A stretch of 64,000 bases of DNA from Clostridium mediterraneense (GTDB lineage: Bacteria > Bacillota > Clostridia > Clostridiales > Clostridiaceae), in NCBI RefSeq assembly GCF_900091705.1, contig NZ_LT594785.1:1995830-2059829 (forward strand). The letters are read 5' to 3'. A model generated the notes under the pieces. The model made no database searches. It was not told where the DNA came from and saw only the letters and a program-made list of their open reading frames with translations. Below, one piece after another: positions 26,346 through 37,415 of this stretch; positions within the stretch are counted from its first letter, which is position 1; each line of letters begins with the position of its first letter. Made by a program: the position numbers and the translations under genes.

Positions 26346-28730
26346 TTATTCACTATACCTAATTCTATCTATTAAAGAATCCTTTTTAAAATTATTAGTA
26401 ACTAAATAAGTTATTAAAATTTGAACTAATACTACCGAAATTATCATTATAATAGTTTGATTTAATGGATAATTATATGATGCATAAGAAGCTGCTGAAT
26501 TCTTAAATGTTAAAAATGCTCCATAACCTATAACATTTCCTATTGTTAAAGTTATTCCTAAAGTAACGGTAGTATAAAAAGCTCCCTCAATTTGTAACAT
26601 TCTTATAAGCTGCTTATCTGATAAACCTATAGCTTGTAATATACCAAGTTCTTTTTTTCTTGTAATTATACTTGTTATCATTGTATTTATAAGATTGATA
26701 AATCCTATAACTCCTATAATTATTACTAAGGAATATCCAAGTATTTTAGTCATTTCAATAGCCTGTTCATATTGTTTTATAGTATCTTCTAAGGTAGTCA
26801 TTTCAATAAATCCATTACTATCAGCTATTGATTTCATTTCTTCTTTTACAGATTCAATCTTACTTTTACTTACTGTTACTCCAACTGAAGTAGTAAGATC
26901 AGTTTTTATTATTTTATTTAATATCTTATTGGGTACTATAAATTCATTCCCATAAACAGCACTAATCGCATCTACATTAAATTCTTTGTTAATTACTCTA
27001 CTTCCATCATAAATTGAAAGTTTAACTTTATCTCCAACCTTTATTCCATATTCTTCTGCAAAATCTGGATATGTGTATACTATCCCCTTTCCAGATAATA
27101 AGCTCTCTCTATTTATTTCACCTTCAACTAAATTTTCTTCTAATTCTTTAAACATACTTTCTTCATATCCACCAAAAGATACTGAACTTTCCTCTCCTGA
27201 TGGCAAAATATATTTAGCACTAGTACTTCTAGATATATCTATTTCCTTTACTCCATCAATCTTGCTAATTTTATCTTGTAGTTCTTTTCCTAAAGTATTT
27301 TTTTCTTGAAGCATTCCAAGTGTAGTTCCTGAATTTTTATCCAAACTATAATTAGTTAAAGATAAAGTAAAATCACCTGAACTATGTTGAGTTGCCATAT
27401 CTTTAGCATTAATACTACTCATTACAGTTGAAATTGTTATAAAAAGTATTCCACTTAATGAAAGTGAAGCCAAAGTTATTAATGTTCTTTTTTTATTTCT
27501 TAATATATTTGCATATGCTAATCTCTTAAGATTTATTGTTTCATATCCTTTTCTTTGTTTTTTATTATTATAATCTCCACTATATCTCATAGCTTCAACT
27601 GGAGAAACTTTTGCTGCTATATTCATGGGCTTAATTAACGAAACAAATACAGTTATATAACTTATAATTAAAATTCCTATTATTACTGGTATATTAATTC
27701 CTAAAACTCCATACCTATCTAAACCTATAATTTTTACTATTATTAGATTACTAATTAAATATCCAACTATTATTCCTACTGGAATTGAAATAGTAGCTAA
27801 AGTAAGTCCTTCTTTTAATATAATTTTTCTTATTTGCTTTTTAGTTACTCCAACTGCTCTAAGTTTTCCATACTCTTGTACCTTATTTACTACTGATATA
27901 TAGAAGATACTATAAATAACTATTATGCTTGAAAATATTATAATTAATGTTATAACTACTCCAAAACCTATTACTGTTGGATCTGGATTAGTTGTATTTA
28001 TATAATCATCATTAACTTTAACATTATATTTATTTATCCCAACATCATTAGCTACGGACTTTAACTTTTCTTTAATTTCATCCCCTGATAATTTATTTTC
28101 TCCAAGAACTCTTATATAAGCATTAAATTCCATATCTTTTGATGATTCTTCATTTTTAAAAAAATTCTCTGATACTATTGCTGTATAATGTTTATTTGCC
28201 TTATTAATTTCTGAGTTCTTAATTATTCCTGATAATATAAAATTATATTTTTTTATCTTACCATCTTCTCTTGACTCATATTCTAAACTTACTTTTTCTC
28301 CAAGATTTGAATTAATACCAAGTAAGTTTAAATATCCTTCTTGAATAGCTATTTCATTTTTCTTAGTGGGTATATTTCCTTTAATAAACTTTACATTCCC
28401 CATATCATTTGTATTATTATCAGCATATACAATAGATAAATTATTTTCTTTAAAGCTTGAATATCCTACTGTTTTAAAAACTCCTATACTTTCAATATCT
28501 ATATTATTCTTTAGTATATTTACTTTATTTACATCAACTCTTTTATATATTCCATGAAATGATCCTGATCTTTCAATAGTCACTTGCTTATTTGCATTAA
28601 ACCAATTTAGACAAGTAAGACTAACTGATGTTAAAAGTGTTGTAGTTAATAAAATAGTTAAAATTATTAATATACTTTTAGACTTATTACTTTTAAGACT
28701 TCCTTTAGCTAAGGTAGATAAAGTATTCAT
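26346..28730 (-). CDS. MacB-like ABC permease with two FtsX domains
   Basis: 794 residues. One membrane helix (about 18-36), an external domain (about 50-250), a first FtsX block (about 255-375), another helix (about 412-432), a second external domain (about 440-660), and the final FtsX block (about 665-790). This two-repeat form occurs in Gram-positive antimicrobial-peptide and lipoprotein-type exporters. It overlaps the ATPase gene by one base (TAATG). Likely controlled by the two-component system immediately downstream. Confidence 0.88.
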   Translation of the reverse strand: MNTLSTLAKGSLKSNKSKSILIILTILLTTTLLTSVSLTCLNWFNANKQVTIERSGSFHGIYKRVDVNKVNILKNNIDIESIGVFKTVGYSSFKENNLSIVYADNNTNDMGNVKFIKGNIPTKKNEIAIQEGYLNLLGINSNLGEKVSLEYESREDGKIKKYNFILSGIIKNSEINKANKHYTAIVSENFFKNEESSKDMEFNAYIRVLGENKLSGDEIKEKLKSVANDVGINKYNVKVNDDYINTTNPDPTVIGFGVVITLIIIFSSIIVIYSIFYISVVNKVQEYGKLRAVGVTKKQIRKIILKEGLTLATISIPVGIIVGYLISNLIIVKIIGLDRYGVLGINIPVIIGILIISYITVFVSLIKPMNIAAKVSPVEAMRYSGDYNNKKQRKGYETINLKRLAYANILRNKKRTLITLASLSLSGILFITISTVMSSINAKDMATQHSSGDFTLSLTNYSLDKNSGTTLGMLQEKNTLGKELQDKISKIDGVKEIDISRSTSAKYILPSGEESSVSFGGYEESMFKELEENLVEGEINRESLLSGKGIVYTYPDFAEEYGIKVGDKVKLSIYDGSRVINKEFNVDAISAVYGNEFIVPNKILNKIIKTDLTTSVGVTVSKSKIESVKEEMKSIADSNGFIEMTTLEDTIKQYEQAIEMTKILGYSLVIIIGVIGFINLINTMITSIITRKKELGILQAIGLSDKQLIRMLQIEGAFYTTVTLGITLTIGNVIGYGAFLTFKNSAASYASYNYPLNQTIIMIISVVLVQILITYLVTNNFKKDSLIDRIRYSE

Positions 28731-29398
28731 TAACTCACCACCTTACCATCTTCAATATTTATAGTTCTATCTGCCATTTGAGAAATTCCCTCATCATGAG
28801 TTATCATAACAATTGTTTGACTATATCTTCTTGCACTTGCTTTTAATAAAGTCAAAACTTCTTCTTCAGTTTTAGAATCTAAATTTCCTGTTGGCTCATC
28901 TGCTAATATTATTGATGGCTTAGATGCCAAAGCTCTTGCTATTGCAACTCTTTGTTGTTGCCCTCCTGATAAAGTATTAGGCATACTATTCTTTTTATCT
29001 TCAAGCCCTAAAGTTTTCAATATATCATTAATAAACTCTATATCAACCTTCCTAGAATCTAAACCTATTGGCAGAATTATATTCTCCCAAACATTAATTG
29101 ATGGTATTAAATTATAATATTGAAATACAAATCCTATTTGTCTTCTTCTAAATATAGCAAGCTTTTCTTCTTTCATATCTGAAATATCTTTTCCATCTAT
29201 TAAAATCTTACCTGAACTTGGTCTATCAAGTGCTCCAAGCATGTGTAATAATGTACTTTTACCCGAACCTGATTTACCAACTATAGCAACAAACTCTCCT
29301 TCTTTAATTTCTATATTAGTGTTATCAATTGCCTTTACAAGATTTTTACCCTCACCATAGTATTTATTTAAATTAATAGTCTCTAATATGTTTTTCAT
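28730..29398 (-). CDS. MacB/LolD-type ABC transporter ATP-binding protein
   Basis: 222 residues: Walker A GKSGSGKST near residue 41, Q-loop FVFQYYNLIP, signature LSGGQQQR, Walker B IILADEPTG, D-loop NLDSKT and switch His ITHDEG. It pairs with the FtsX-type permease whose gene it overlaps. First gene of the ABC transcript. Confidence 0.92.
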   Translation of the reverse strand: MKNILETINLNKYYGEGKNLVKAIDNTNIEIKEGEFVAIVGKSGSGKSTLLHMLGALDRPSSGKILIDGKDISDMKEEKLAIFRRRQIGFVFQYYNLIPSINVWENIILPIGLDSRKVDIEFINDILKTLGLEDKKNSMPNTLSGGQQQRVAIARALASKPSIILADEPTGNLDSKTEEEVLTLLKASARRYSQTIVMITHDEGISQMADRTINIEDGKVVS

Positions 29399-29510
29399 AC
29401 AATCCCCCTAAATTCATTAATTCTAAGATAAATTTACTTCTTTAGCTTAAGTATAAAATTTAGGACTTTCAAAACTCTTTCAACAACACTTACAGTTTTG
29501 TAAGTATTAC

Positions 29511-29553
29511 AAAAAGCTCTACAATATTTTTTACTTATTGTAGAGCTTTTTTT
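29511..29553. terminator. Terminator after the 133-residue membrane protein
   Basis: AAAAAGCTCTACAATA / TATTGTAGAGCTTTTT, a perfect 16-bp stem with a 9-base loop and U-tracts both ways. Confidence 0.92.
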
Positions 29554-29582
29554 ATACCCCAATATACTATTTCTTATTTTTC

Positions 29583-29671
29583 AAATACATTCTATATAAT
29601 AAAACTTGGCAGACGAATTATTAGAAATATTTGAGTATATGGATCTAAATACATTCTATATAATAAAACTT
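29583..29671. repeat. 25-bp direct repeat, two copies
   Basis: Exact copies at 29583-29607 and 29647-29671, start to start 64 bases, beginning AAATACATTC and ending AATAAAACTT. Similarity stops sharply apart from the short tail GGC/AGC. Confidence 0.85.
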
Positions 29672-29770
29672 AGCCCCCTATTACTCATAAAAACAATCTA
29701 TAATTACTATTTTATGCTGCTGTTAACTTTATAAATTATTAATTAAAAACTCTATAAGTATCATAGACTT

Positions 29771-30172
29771 TTAATCTAACAACCCCTTATCTTTATCCCA
29801 ATCTAATTTACTAGCAAATAAATCTAACTCTTCTTCCTTATATTCTAAATTTTCCTTTGATATTTTTACATTTTCATTAAGCTCTTTATCAATATACCCT
29901 TTATTTAAGTTTATATAATTTAATTTATTTATTATGTAAGCAATTCCCCAAATAACTATTGCATAAAATATATATGGCATGGATTCATTCATATAATATG
30001 AAATTACATTAAATAATTGGTGTTTTACTACTAAATTATTTTTATATATAAAGTCTGATATATATGTATATGATTTGTATATTGTAACTAAACTATATAT
30101 ACAAATAATTATTGATAACGCATATAAAACACTCGTTATTAAATCTTTATTTTTTAAAGTACTATTTTTCAT
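29771..30172 (-). CDS. Two-pass membrane protein, unrecognised
   Basis: 133 residues with membrane segments at about 12-32 and 66-84 and an acidic, Glu/Lys-rich C-terminal tail (about 95-133). No family recognised. It stands alone between the third two-component system and the MacB-like operon and has its own terminator. Confidence 0.6.
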   Translation of the reverse strand: MKNSTLKNKDLITSVLYALSIIICIYSLVTIYKSYTYISDFIYKNNLVVKHQLFNVISYYMNESMPYIFYAIVIWGIAYIINKLNYINLNKGYIDKELNENVKISKENLEYKEEELDLFASKLDWDKDKGLLD

Positions 30173-30481
30173 TAATAAATCTCCTATAAAAATAATTTAA
30201 ACTTTCTTCTAATTATCTGTTTTAAAGTTCAATATTATACTCCCCCCTCACTCTATAATAACTAACTTTTTTAATATATTTAGTTATTATTAATAGCTCA
30301 GAATAGATAATATCACTCTAATATGAAATTAATATAAAATATAATCATAATTTTTGTATAACAGGTAATATATTACTTATTTATGATGTTATTTTTTATT
30401 CTTATTAAGAAAATTTATAATTAAAATTTAAAAACCATCTAAAATAAGTTGTACTTTAGATATTTTTTTAAAATATAAGCC
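30173..30481. other. Intergenic region
   Basis: 309 AT-rich bases. A short hairpin at 30437-30461 (ATCTAAA / TTTAGAT) followed on the minus strand by a T-run could end the kinase transcript. Otherwise I see nothing. Confidence 0.45.
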
Positions 30482-31930
30482 TCATGTTTCAAAGAATATT
30501 GTAAATCTCATTCCATCTTGTATAGCCTCAAAAGAAAATGGCAATTTATGAGTTAATAGTATTTGACGGACAATATATAATCCTAATCCATTTCCACCAC
30601 TATTTTTATTTCTATCAAATTCTGCTCTATAAAAAGCTTTAAAAATATTTTCCAAATGTTCTTTAGGAATTGGTATACACTCATTCTCTATAACAAGTGA
30701 TTTATCTTTAAAATAAATTCTTATTTTTTTATATTCATCAGTATATTTTATAGCATTAGAAATAATATTAGATAAAGCCTTAGTAAATAAAGTTTTATTA
30801 AGCTTAAAAATAAATGAATTCTCAGTATCAACCGTCATATCTATATTCTTTGATTTTGCTATAAGCTTATATGATTTTATAGTCTCTTCTAATATTTCTG
30901 ATAAATCTACCTCTTCTTCCTTTTTATCACTTAAATTATTAAATCTCGATGTATCTAATATTTCTTGAACCATATTACTTAAATCCTCAACTACATCTTT
31001 ACACTTTTCTAAATATACATAATGGTTTTTATATTTTCCTATATCAAATAACATATTTTCTATCATTATATGTATACTCATTAAAGGAGTTTTAAGTTCA
31101 TGAGATGCTCCCCTTAAGAAATCCCCCTTCATTTTTTCTGATTTACCTACATTCTCAATTTCTTTCTCTAAGGAATGGATAGTACTTAAAAGTCTTTCAT
31201 ATAAACTATTAATATTTCCTGCTAACTCTCCTATTTCATCATCAGTTTCTATTTCACAAAAAGCTTTATTATTTAAAAGTTCCATTTCTTTAGTAACTTC
31301 ACATATCTTCTTTATAGGGCTAGTAATTTTTCTAGCATATATATATACTACAATTAATGAAATAAGTAAACTAATTACCAATGTATACGGAAGTAACATA
31401 AATATCACATCTCTAGTTTCTTTAAGCGATTCTAAATCCATAACTAATTTTAAATTTACAACATCACCATCTAAAGTATTAAATTGCTCTTTCCTAATAA
31501 TAGTAGGATTCTTAATATTAATATTAATATACGAGTCTACATCGGTTTCCATTATAATCTCTGAGTCTATACTATTATCTATACATATATCTGAAATAGA
31601 TATCATATCATCATTAAATTTATCTGAATGTATATCAATATCTACTGAATCCATCCCCTGAAATAACTTATTTTCTCCTCTTATATTCATATATATATAT
31701 ACTCTATATACATGAACATAATCTTTTATTATGTTATTAATCTCTTCCTCATCTTTACCACTTATTTCTGCAACTAAAGCTTCGCTAATCTCCTTTACTT
31801 CAGCTTGTTTTCTATTAGTATAAGATATTGGTAATAACATATAAATCAAAATATGACAAATTAAAATTATTATACTTATTAAAATCATAGTAAATAAATA
31901 TGTCTTAGTAAATAATTTTAACTTTCTCAT
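30482..31930 (-). CDS. Sensor histidine kinase with HAMP domain
   Basis: 482 residues. Membrane helices at about 12-33 and 176-198 enclose a 140-residue external sensor. HAMP 198-250, coiled region, then His277 in GASHELKTPLMS, N-box NIISNAIKYTD and a G-box region with GGNGLGLYIV. The DxGxG G1 box found in most kinases is not evident; NECIPIP occupies that place, so ATP binding may be unusual. ATGA overlap with its response regulator. No target gene is adjacent. Confidence 0.88.
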   Translation of the reverse strand: MRKLKLFTKTYLFTMILISIIILICHILIYMLLPISYTNRKQAEVKEISEALVAEISGKDEEEINNIIKDYVHVYRVYIYMNIRGENKLFQGMDSVDIDIHSDKFNDDMISISDICIDNSIDSEIIMETDVDSYININIKNPTIIRKEQFNTLDGDVVNLKLVMDLESLKETRDVIFMLLPYTLVISLLISLIVVYIYARKITSPIKKICEVTKEMELLNNKAFCEIETDDEIGELAGNINSLYERLLSTIHSLEKEIENVGKSEKMKGDFLRGASHELKTPLMSIHIMIENMLFDIGKYKNHYVYLEKCKDVVEDLSNMVQEILDTSRFNNLSDKKEEEVDLSEILEETIKSYKLIAKSKNIDMTVDTENSFIFKLNKTLFTKALSNIISNAIKYTDEYKKIRIYFKDKSLVIENECIPIPKEHLENIFKAFYRAEFDRNKNSGGNGLGLYIVRQILLTHKLPFSFEAIQDGMRFTIFFET

Positions 31931-32595
31931 ACTATCTCCTCAAATTTATAACCAATCCCTTTAACAGTTACTATACAGTTTAATTCTAATTTTTTACGAA
32001 TATTTTTTATATACACATCAATAACCCTATTATTAGGTGCTTCATCTATGCTCCATAATATATCTAGTATTTGATCTCTAGTTAAAACTTGATTCTTATA
32101 TTTTAATAATAACTCTAATAACTTTATTTCTTTAGGCTTTAAATCTATAAGCTCCCCTTGCTTCTTTGCTGAAAAACCTAAAAAATCAACCTCAACATCA
32201 TTATAGTTCCACTTATTAACCCTAGTATCTTGTATCCTTCTTCTAAGTAATGCCTCTATTCTCTTATGAAGAATCAGCACTGAAAAAGGTTTTGTAATAT
32301 AATCATCTGCCTTCTCATCAAAACTCATAACCTGAGCATTTATATCACTCATAGCAGTTAACATAATTACAGGTACATCACTTACTTCTCTTATTCTATT
32401 TAATACAACAAATCCATTTACTTTAGGTAACATTACATCTAATATAACTAAATCTACTTTATTATTTAAAAATAAATCTAAACCTTCTTGTCCATCCCTT
32501 GCATTTAAGATATTATAACCAACTTCGGATAAATATTCACTAACACCTTCTCTTATAATTTCTTCATCTTCTACAATTAATATATTAGTTTTCAC
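31927..32595 (-). CDS. OmpR-family response regulator
   Basis: 222 residues. Receiver with Asp53 (VILDVMLPKVNG) and DDYITKPFS; winged helix with RVIDVYIKNIRKKLE and VKGIGYKFE. Co-translated with the kinase at 30482. Regulatory target not evident from neighbours. Confidence 0.9.
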   Translation of the reverse strand: MKTNILIVEDEEIIREGVSEYLSEVGYNILNARDGQEGLDLFLNNKVDLVILDVMLPKVNGFVVLNRIREVSDVPVIMLTAMSDINAQVMSFDEKADDYITKPFSVLILHKRIEALLRRRIQDTRVNKWNYNDVEVDFLGFSAKKQGELIDLKPKEIKLLELLLKYKNQVLTRDQILDILWSIDEAPNNRVIDVYIKNIRKKLELNCIVTVKGIGYKFEEIV

Positions 32596-32783
32596 TCAAA
32601 TCCCCCACTTATTTATTTCTTAAATTAAAGCTAATTAACTTATTTAATTAAAATCTATTTCTACTAATATTGAAATTTATTATTTAAATTAATTTCAATA
32701 AATTATATTATAATTTACCCTTTTCTAAATTAAGGTGAAAAGATAAAAAATTCACAAAACTTATATAAATAATTCAAATAAAA

Positions 32784-32808
32784 ATAGCCTGATTTTTAAT
32801 CAGACTAT
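32784..32808 (-). terminator. Terminator after the PTS pseudogene
   Basis: ATAGTCTGATT / AATCAGGCTAT with a 3-base loop and a following T-run on the minus strand, 13 bases beyond the pseudogene stop. Confidence 0.82.
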
Positions 32809-32820
32809 CTAAGTAAATTT

Positions 32821-33261
32821 TTATTTTTCTCTTTCTTGTATTGTTACACTAATAATATCCCCCGCTTCTTTACCAAGCTCTTCACGAATCTTTTTTTGAA
32901 TGCCAATTAAACCTGTTAATAAATCATCACTCTTAAGTGTTCTAGCTAGATTTCTCGCTACTATAAAGACTATTAATATAGCTAATATATCTGTTCAACC
33001 TTTTAGTACTGGACTAAATATTTGTTGATAATCTGCAAGGTTTGGAAATATCTTACCTAACTTAAATATCCTAGCGATAAATCCATCTGGTGATAGTAGA
33101 ACAAAATTTAATAATAGCATTAATAATCCTGCCATAGTTAATGGAAATGTTAGAATGAATGCATCTCTTACTGCACAAATATGTCTTTGTGCATTTAACT
33201 TTTCTGCCACTGGTACTAGAAGTCTTTCTATACTACTCTGAAATTTATCCATAAAATTCAT
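32821..33261 (-). pseudogene. Broken PTS cellobiose/beta-glucoside EIIC fused to a DUF1905-like tail
   Basis: The first 88 codons are the N-terminus of a lactose/cellobiose-family EIIC (LLVPVAEKLNAQRHICAVRD, then FPLTMAGLLMLLLN). A TGA at about codon 89 interrupts the frame, but the same frame continues as EIIC-like TDILAILIVFIVARNLARTL. After DDLLTGLI it switches to KKIREELGKEAGDIISVTI, which resembles the end of a DUF1905 domain, and stops. A normal EIIC has about 440 residues, so transport function is lost. It lies downstream of the GH1 gene. Confidence 0.85.
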
Positions 33262-33606
33262 TAATAGTTCCTCCTTATAACAAAAATTAAATTATATAAA
33301 ACCTCTTCTAACTATTAGTTTTTATCCATTACTTCATATGATTATATAAATTATCTTCATTAGATTTTCTAGCCATTACAATCTTTTTATTTAAAATCTA
33401 ATCATATAAACATTCAGTTTATCTATTTATTAACACTTGAATACTCTAATACAGAAGATGTTTTATAAAAACTTCTATACCTTTATCATTCACTCTAACT
33501 CATTCTTATTACTTATTAGATACATTACTATATTGCTAATACACTAATTTTTTATTTAAATAACTTCTAAATAAAGTATTTTATAAACTTAAAGCTCTAT
33601 TAATTT
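33262..33606. other. Intergenic region upstream of the PTS pseudogene
   Basis: 345 AT-rich bases between the GH1 gene and the pseudogene. I see no gene, strong hairpin or recognisable regulatory element. Confidence 0.4.
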
Positions 33607-35085
<1,479 letters not shown>

Positions 35086-35185
35086 TCAATCATTTACTTT
35101 GTAATCAGTTTCACAAGCTAAAAAAACATGTTACATTCTTAATTAATTGATACAAAAATATAACATATTGTTTTTTTTATAAAAA

Positions 35186-35231
35186 AACACCTAGCTTTTA
35201 AAACGGCTTGTCCATATAAAAACTAAGTGTT
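35186..35231 (-). terminator. Terminator after the RpiR-family gene
   Basis: AACACTTAGTTTT / AAAAGCTAGGTGTT hairpin followed by seven T on the minus strand. Confidence 0.75.
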
Positions 35232-35248
35232 ATTTTTAAATTTAATTA

Positions 35249-35977
35249 TTAAATTTTATATTGATTATATAATTTTTTACCTATCCTCTCTATCATATAT
35301 AATACTGGTAATTGAGTTGTTATATCACTTTCTCCAACTTTTACTTGCTGTACATAATATGATAAATTTAAATCTGATATTTTACTAATAGCACAATCTT
35401 CACTATTAGTTATACTTACAATAGTACATCCTTCTTTTTTAAATCTAGTTATACTATCTATTGTTGTTGGTGTCTCACCAGACACAGATAAAGCAATTAT
35501 TAAACAATTATCATAAAAACTAAAATTAGTTGGGAAAAATGGATCGTCAATATGAACAGCAAATTTACCTATTGATGAAAAATATCTAGCAGCATATTTG
35601 CATAATATACCAGATGACCCTATTCCTAAAAATATAATATTACTTGCTACTTTAGCCAAATCACATAATTTATCTAATTTTTTATCTAAGTCACTATTAT
35701 CTATCTTTTTCAAGAAATTAATTATTTCTGAAGTATCATCTCTAACTTTCTTATTATCTTCCTCACTAATATACATCTTAAATTTAACTTTAAATTCAGA
35801 AAATCCTTCACATTTTAATTTTCTACAAAATCTTAATATAGTTGTTGTAGATACATGCGCTTCCTCCGCAAGTTCTCTTATTCTCATATAAACTACTTTA
35901 TTTCTATTTTTCATTATATAACTATACAATGATAATTCTAACTCATTTAGGCTTTGTATAACCTCATAATTGAACAT
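35249..35977 (-). CDS. RpiR-family transcriptional regulator (HTH-SIS)
   Basis: About 242 residues. N-terminal HTH_6 (MRIRELAEEAHVSTTTILRFCRKL split around residue 45) and C-terminal SIS sugar-phosphate domain with IFLGIGSSGILCKYAARYFSS and LSVSGETPTT. Family members sense phosphosugars and control PTS and sugar-catabolic genes, here the GH1/EIIC locus. ATG at 35977 follows GGGGG by five bases; a GTG at 35989 is inside that site. Confidence 0.88.
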   Translation of the reverse strand: MFNYEVIQSLNELELSLYSYIMKNRNKVVYMRIRELAEEAHVSTTTILRFCRKLKCEGFSEFKVKFKMYISEEDNKKVRDDTSEIINFLKKIDNSDLDKKLDKLCDLAKVASNIIFLGIGSSGILCKYAARYFSSIGKFAVHIDDPFFPTNFSFYDNCLIIALSVSGETPTTIDSITRFKKEGCTIVSITNSEDCAISKISDLNLSYYVQQVKVGESDITTQLPVLYMIERIGKKLYNQYKI

Positions 35978-36473
35978 ATAATCCCCCACTCTATATTCTT
36001 TTGCTTATAAATTAATATTCTATTTTTTAGTATAAATAGAACTTAGATTTAAATCAAATCTTTTGAAATAATTAAAAATCTATACAACTAAATCTCTCTA
36101 ATTTTACTTAATAATATTTATTTTGTCACATAAAAAAACACCAAACAGATAAATAATTTTACCTATTTGGTGCCTTTAATATTTTATTAAATTACTTTGT
36201 TTAAAATTAATTTTTATCCTTACTATTAATATTAACTTAAATGTCATTTCAGCATTTCTACCATATATCCCTATTCATATAGATGATTAAATTTTTTATA
36301 AAAATTGAAAGCTGTATAATAAGACAAATTCTAAAATATTTTCTAGAATACATCCTAACTATACAGCCCTTATATTTTTAATTATCAGTATTTTAAAATA
36401 GTGTAAATGTGATATTAGTAACGGTTAAAATATTTTTAATTCTACTGATTTTATTCTAAATTAGCTTAGATGC
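35978..36473. other. Intergenic region with two hairpins
   Basis: 496 bases. Besides a strong terminator at 36139-36172 there is a longer imperfect hairpin at about 36309-36366 (GCTGTATA / TATACAGC outer stem). No gene seen. Confidence 0.5.
36139..36172 (-). terminator. Strong terminator downstream of the 183-residue protein
   Basis: CACCAAATAGGTAAA / TTTATCTGTTTGGTG stem with seven T after it on the minus strand. Confidence 0.8.
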
Positions 36474-37025
36474 TTAGCGACTTTCGTATCTAAATTCTAT
36501 ACTACTTAAGAATAATGCACCAGCATAGTCATTATTAGCAAGTGTAATACGAGCAACGCTTAATAATGCGAAATCTTCAGCTCTAATAATATCATCCAAG
36601 TCAAATTCTAAAACATAATGATTATATTGGAAATTTCCTGGTGAGTTTTGAATTGGAATATTACCACTGTTATAAACTTGTATATTAGCTGCATTTACTA
36701 CACCATTGGCTCTAGCAAATAATGATGAAAGTCTGATTGCAAATCTATTACCAGTTGGTGTATTTGAATTATCAGTTAATAAATGCACAAATACCTTAGC
36801 TCTTTGACTTCCATTACGAGCATCTCTTGGTACACTAAAAGTTAATGAATACTCATCTGTATCACCTTGTGGTAAAAGCCATCCTAATAGTCTAATACTA
36901 GAATTAGCAGCTCCAAGTGGTATAGTATCAGGTGTAGTTTCATCAGCATCATTTATATTTCCACCATTAAATACTAATGATCTAAATTCTCTTGGATCAT
37001 TACTTGGGCAACAACTACTTGACAT
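36474..37025 (-). CDS. Orphan beta-rich protein with N-terminal double Cys, unrecognised
   Basis: 183 residues starting MSSSCCPSNDPREFRSLVFN. The rest is Asn/Ser/Leu-rich with alternating strands and no membrane segment, ending GALFLSSIEFRYESR, which suggests a jelly-roll or similar sandwich. No family recognised; spore-surface and phage-structural proteins can look like this, but nothing shows either. It has a very strong GGGAGG ribosome site and stands alone with its own terminator. Its codons look less AT-rich than the neighbours. Confidence 0.65.
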   Translation of the reverse strand: MSSSCCPSNDPREFRSLVFNGGNINDADETTPDTIPLGAANSSIRLLGWLLPQGDTDEYSLTFSVPRDARNGSQRAKVFVHLLTDNSNTPTGNRFAIRLSSLFARANGVVNAANIQVYNSGNIPIQNSPGNFQYNHYVLEFDLDDIIRAEDFALLSVARITLANNDYAGALFLSSIEFRYESR

Positions 37026-37415
37026 ATTGAGTTACCTCCCTATTATTCAAATTTTTTCTATAATATATTATATTAACTAACTAATAATTATGTTAACTAA
37101 ATATTTATTACAAGTTATATAGTTTAAAATATCATTATTAAATACTATTATTTCTCTCTAATTCTTATAAACTTAAAATTCTTTTAATATTTTTATTTGA
37201 CTAAAAAAACTATCATATTAGCTCTAAACAAAGTTTTATTAATTAGATATAAAAAACAAAAATTCATTGTTCTGTCTTTATAAAATAAAAAAGCTCTGTT
37301 ATTTAATATGATAGTTCTCAAACTATAAAATATATATATATTCAATAAATTTAAATATACATATCTATTTTTAGAATTAAAATAACATTAAAAATGTTAT
37401 CTCCTTTAACTTACC
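37026..37415. other. Intergenic region with a 13-bp long-range inverted repeat
   Basis: 390 bases. AACTATCATATTA at 37208-37220 pairs exactly with 37304-37316, enclosing 83 bases that also contain AGCTCT near the left arm and AGCTCT near the right. A small hairpin at 37382-37400 may end the ABC operon. No gene seen. Confidence 0.5.
37382..37400 (-). terminator. Weak terminator of the heterodimeric ABC operon
   Basis: ATAACATT / AATGTTAT stem followed by TTTT-rich sequence on the minus strand, 16 bases past the stop. Confidence 0.45.

Larger units (their letters stand above)
29399..29770. other. Intergenic region with terminator and a 25-bp direct repeat
   Basis: 372 bases without a gene. 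It holds a terminator at 29511-29553 and two exact copies of a 25-bp AT-rich sequence at 29583-29607 and 29647-29671, each containing TATATAAT. Nothing else recognised. Confidence 0.6.

Noticed and set aside
29583-29671. Start of a CRISPR array
   Set aside because: Only two repeat copies, AT-rich and not palindromic, with a 39-base spacer and no cas gene nearby.
36309-36366. Imperfect hairpin as a riboswitch or small RNA
   Set aside because: Only an 8-bp outer stem and no conserved aptamer motif; it may be a second weak terminator.
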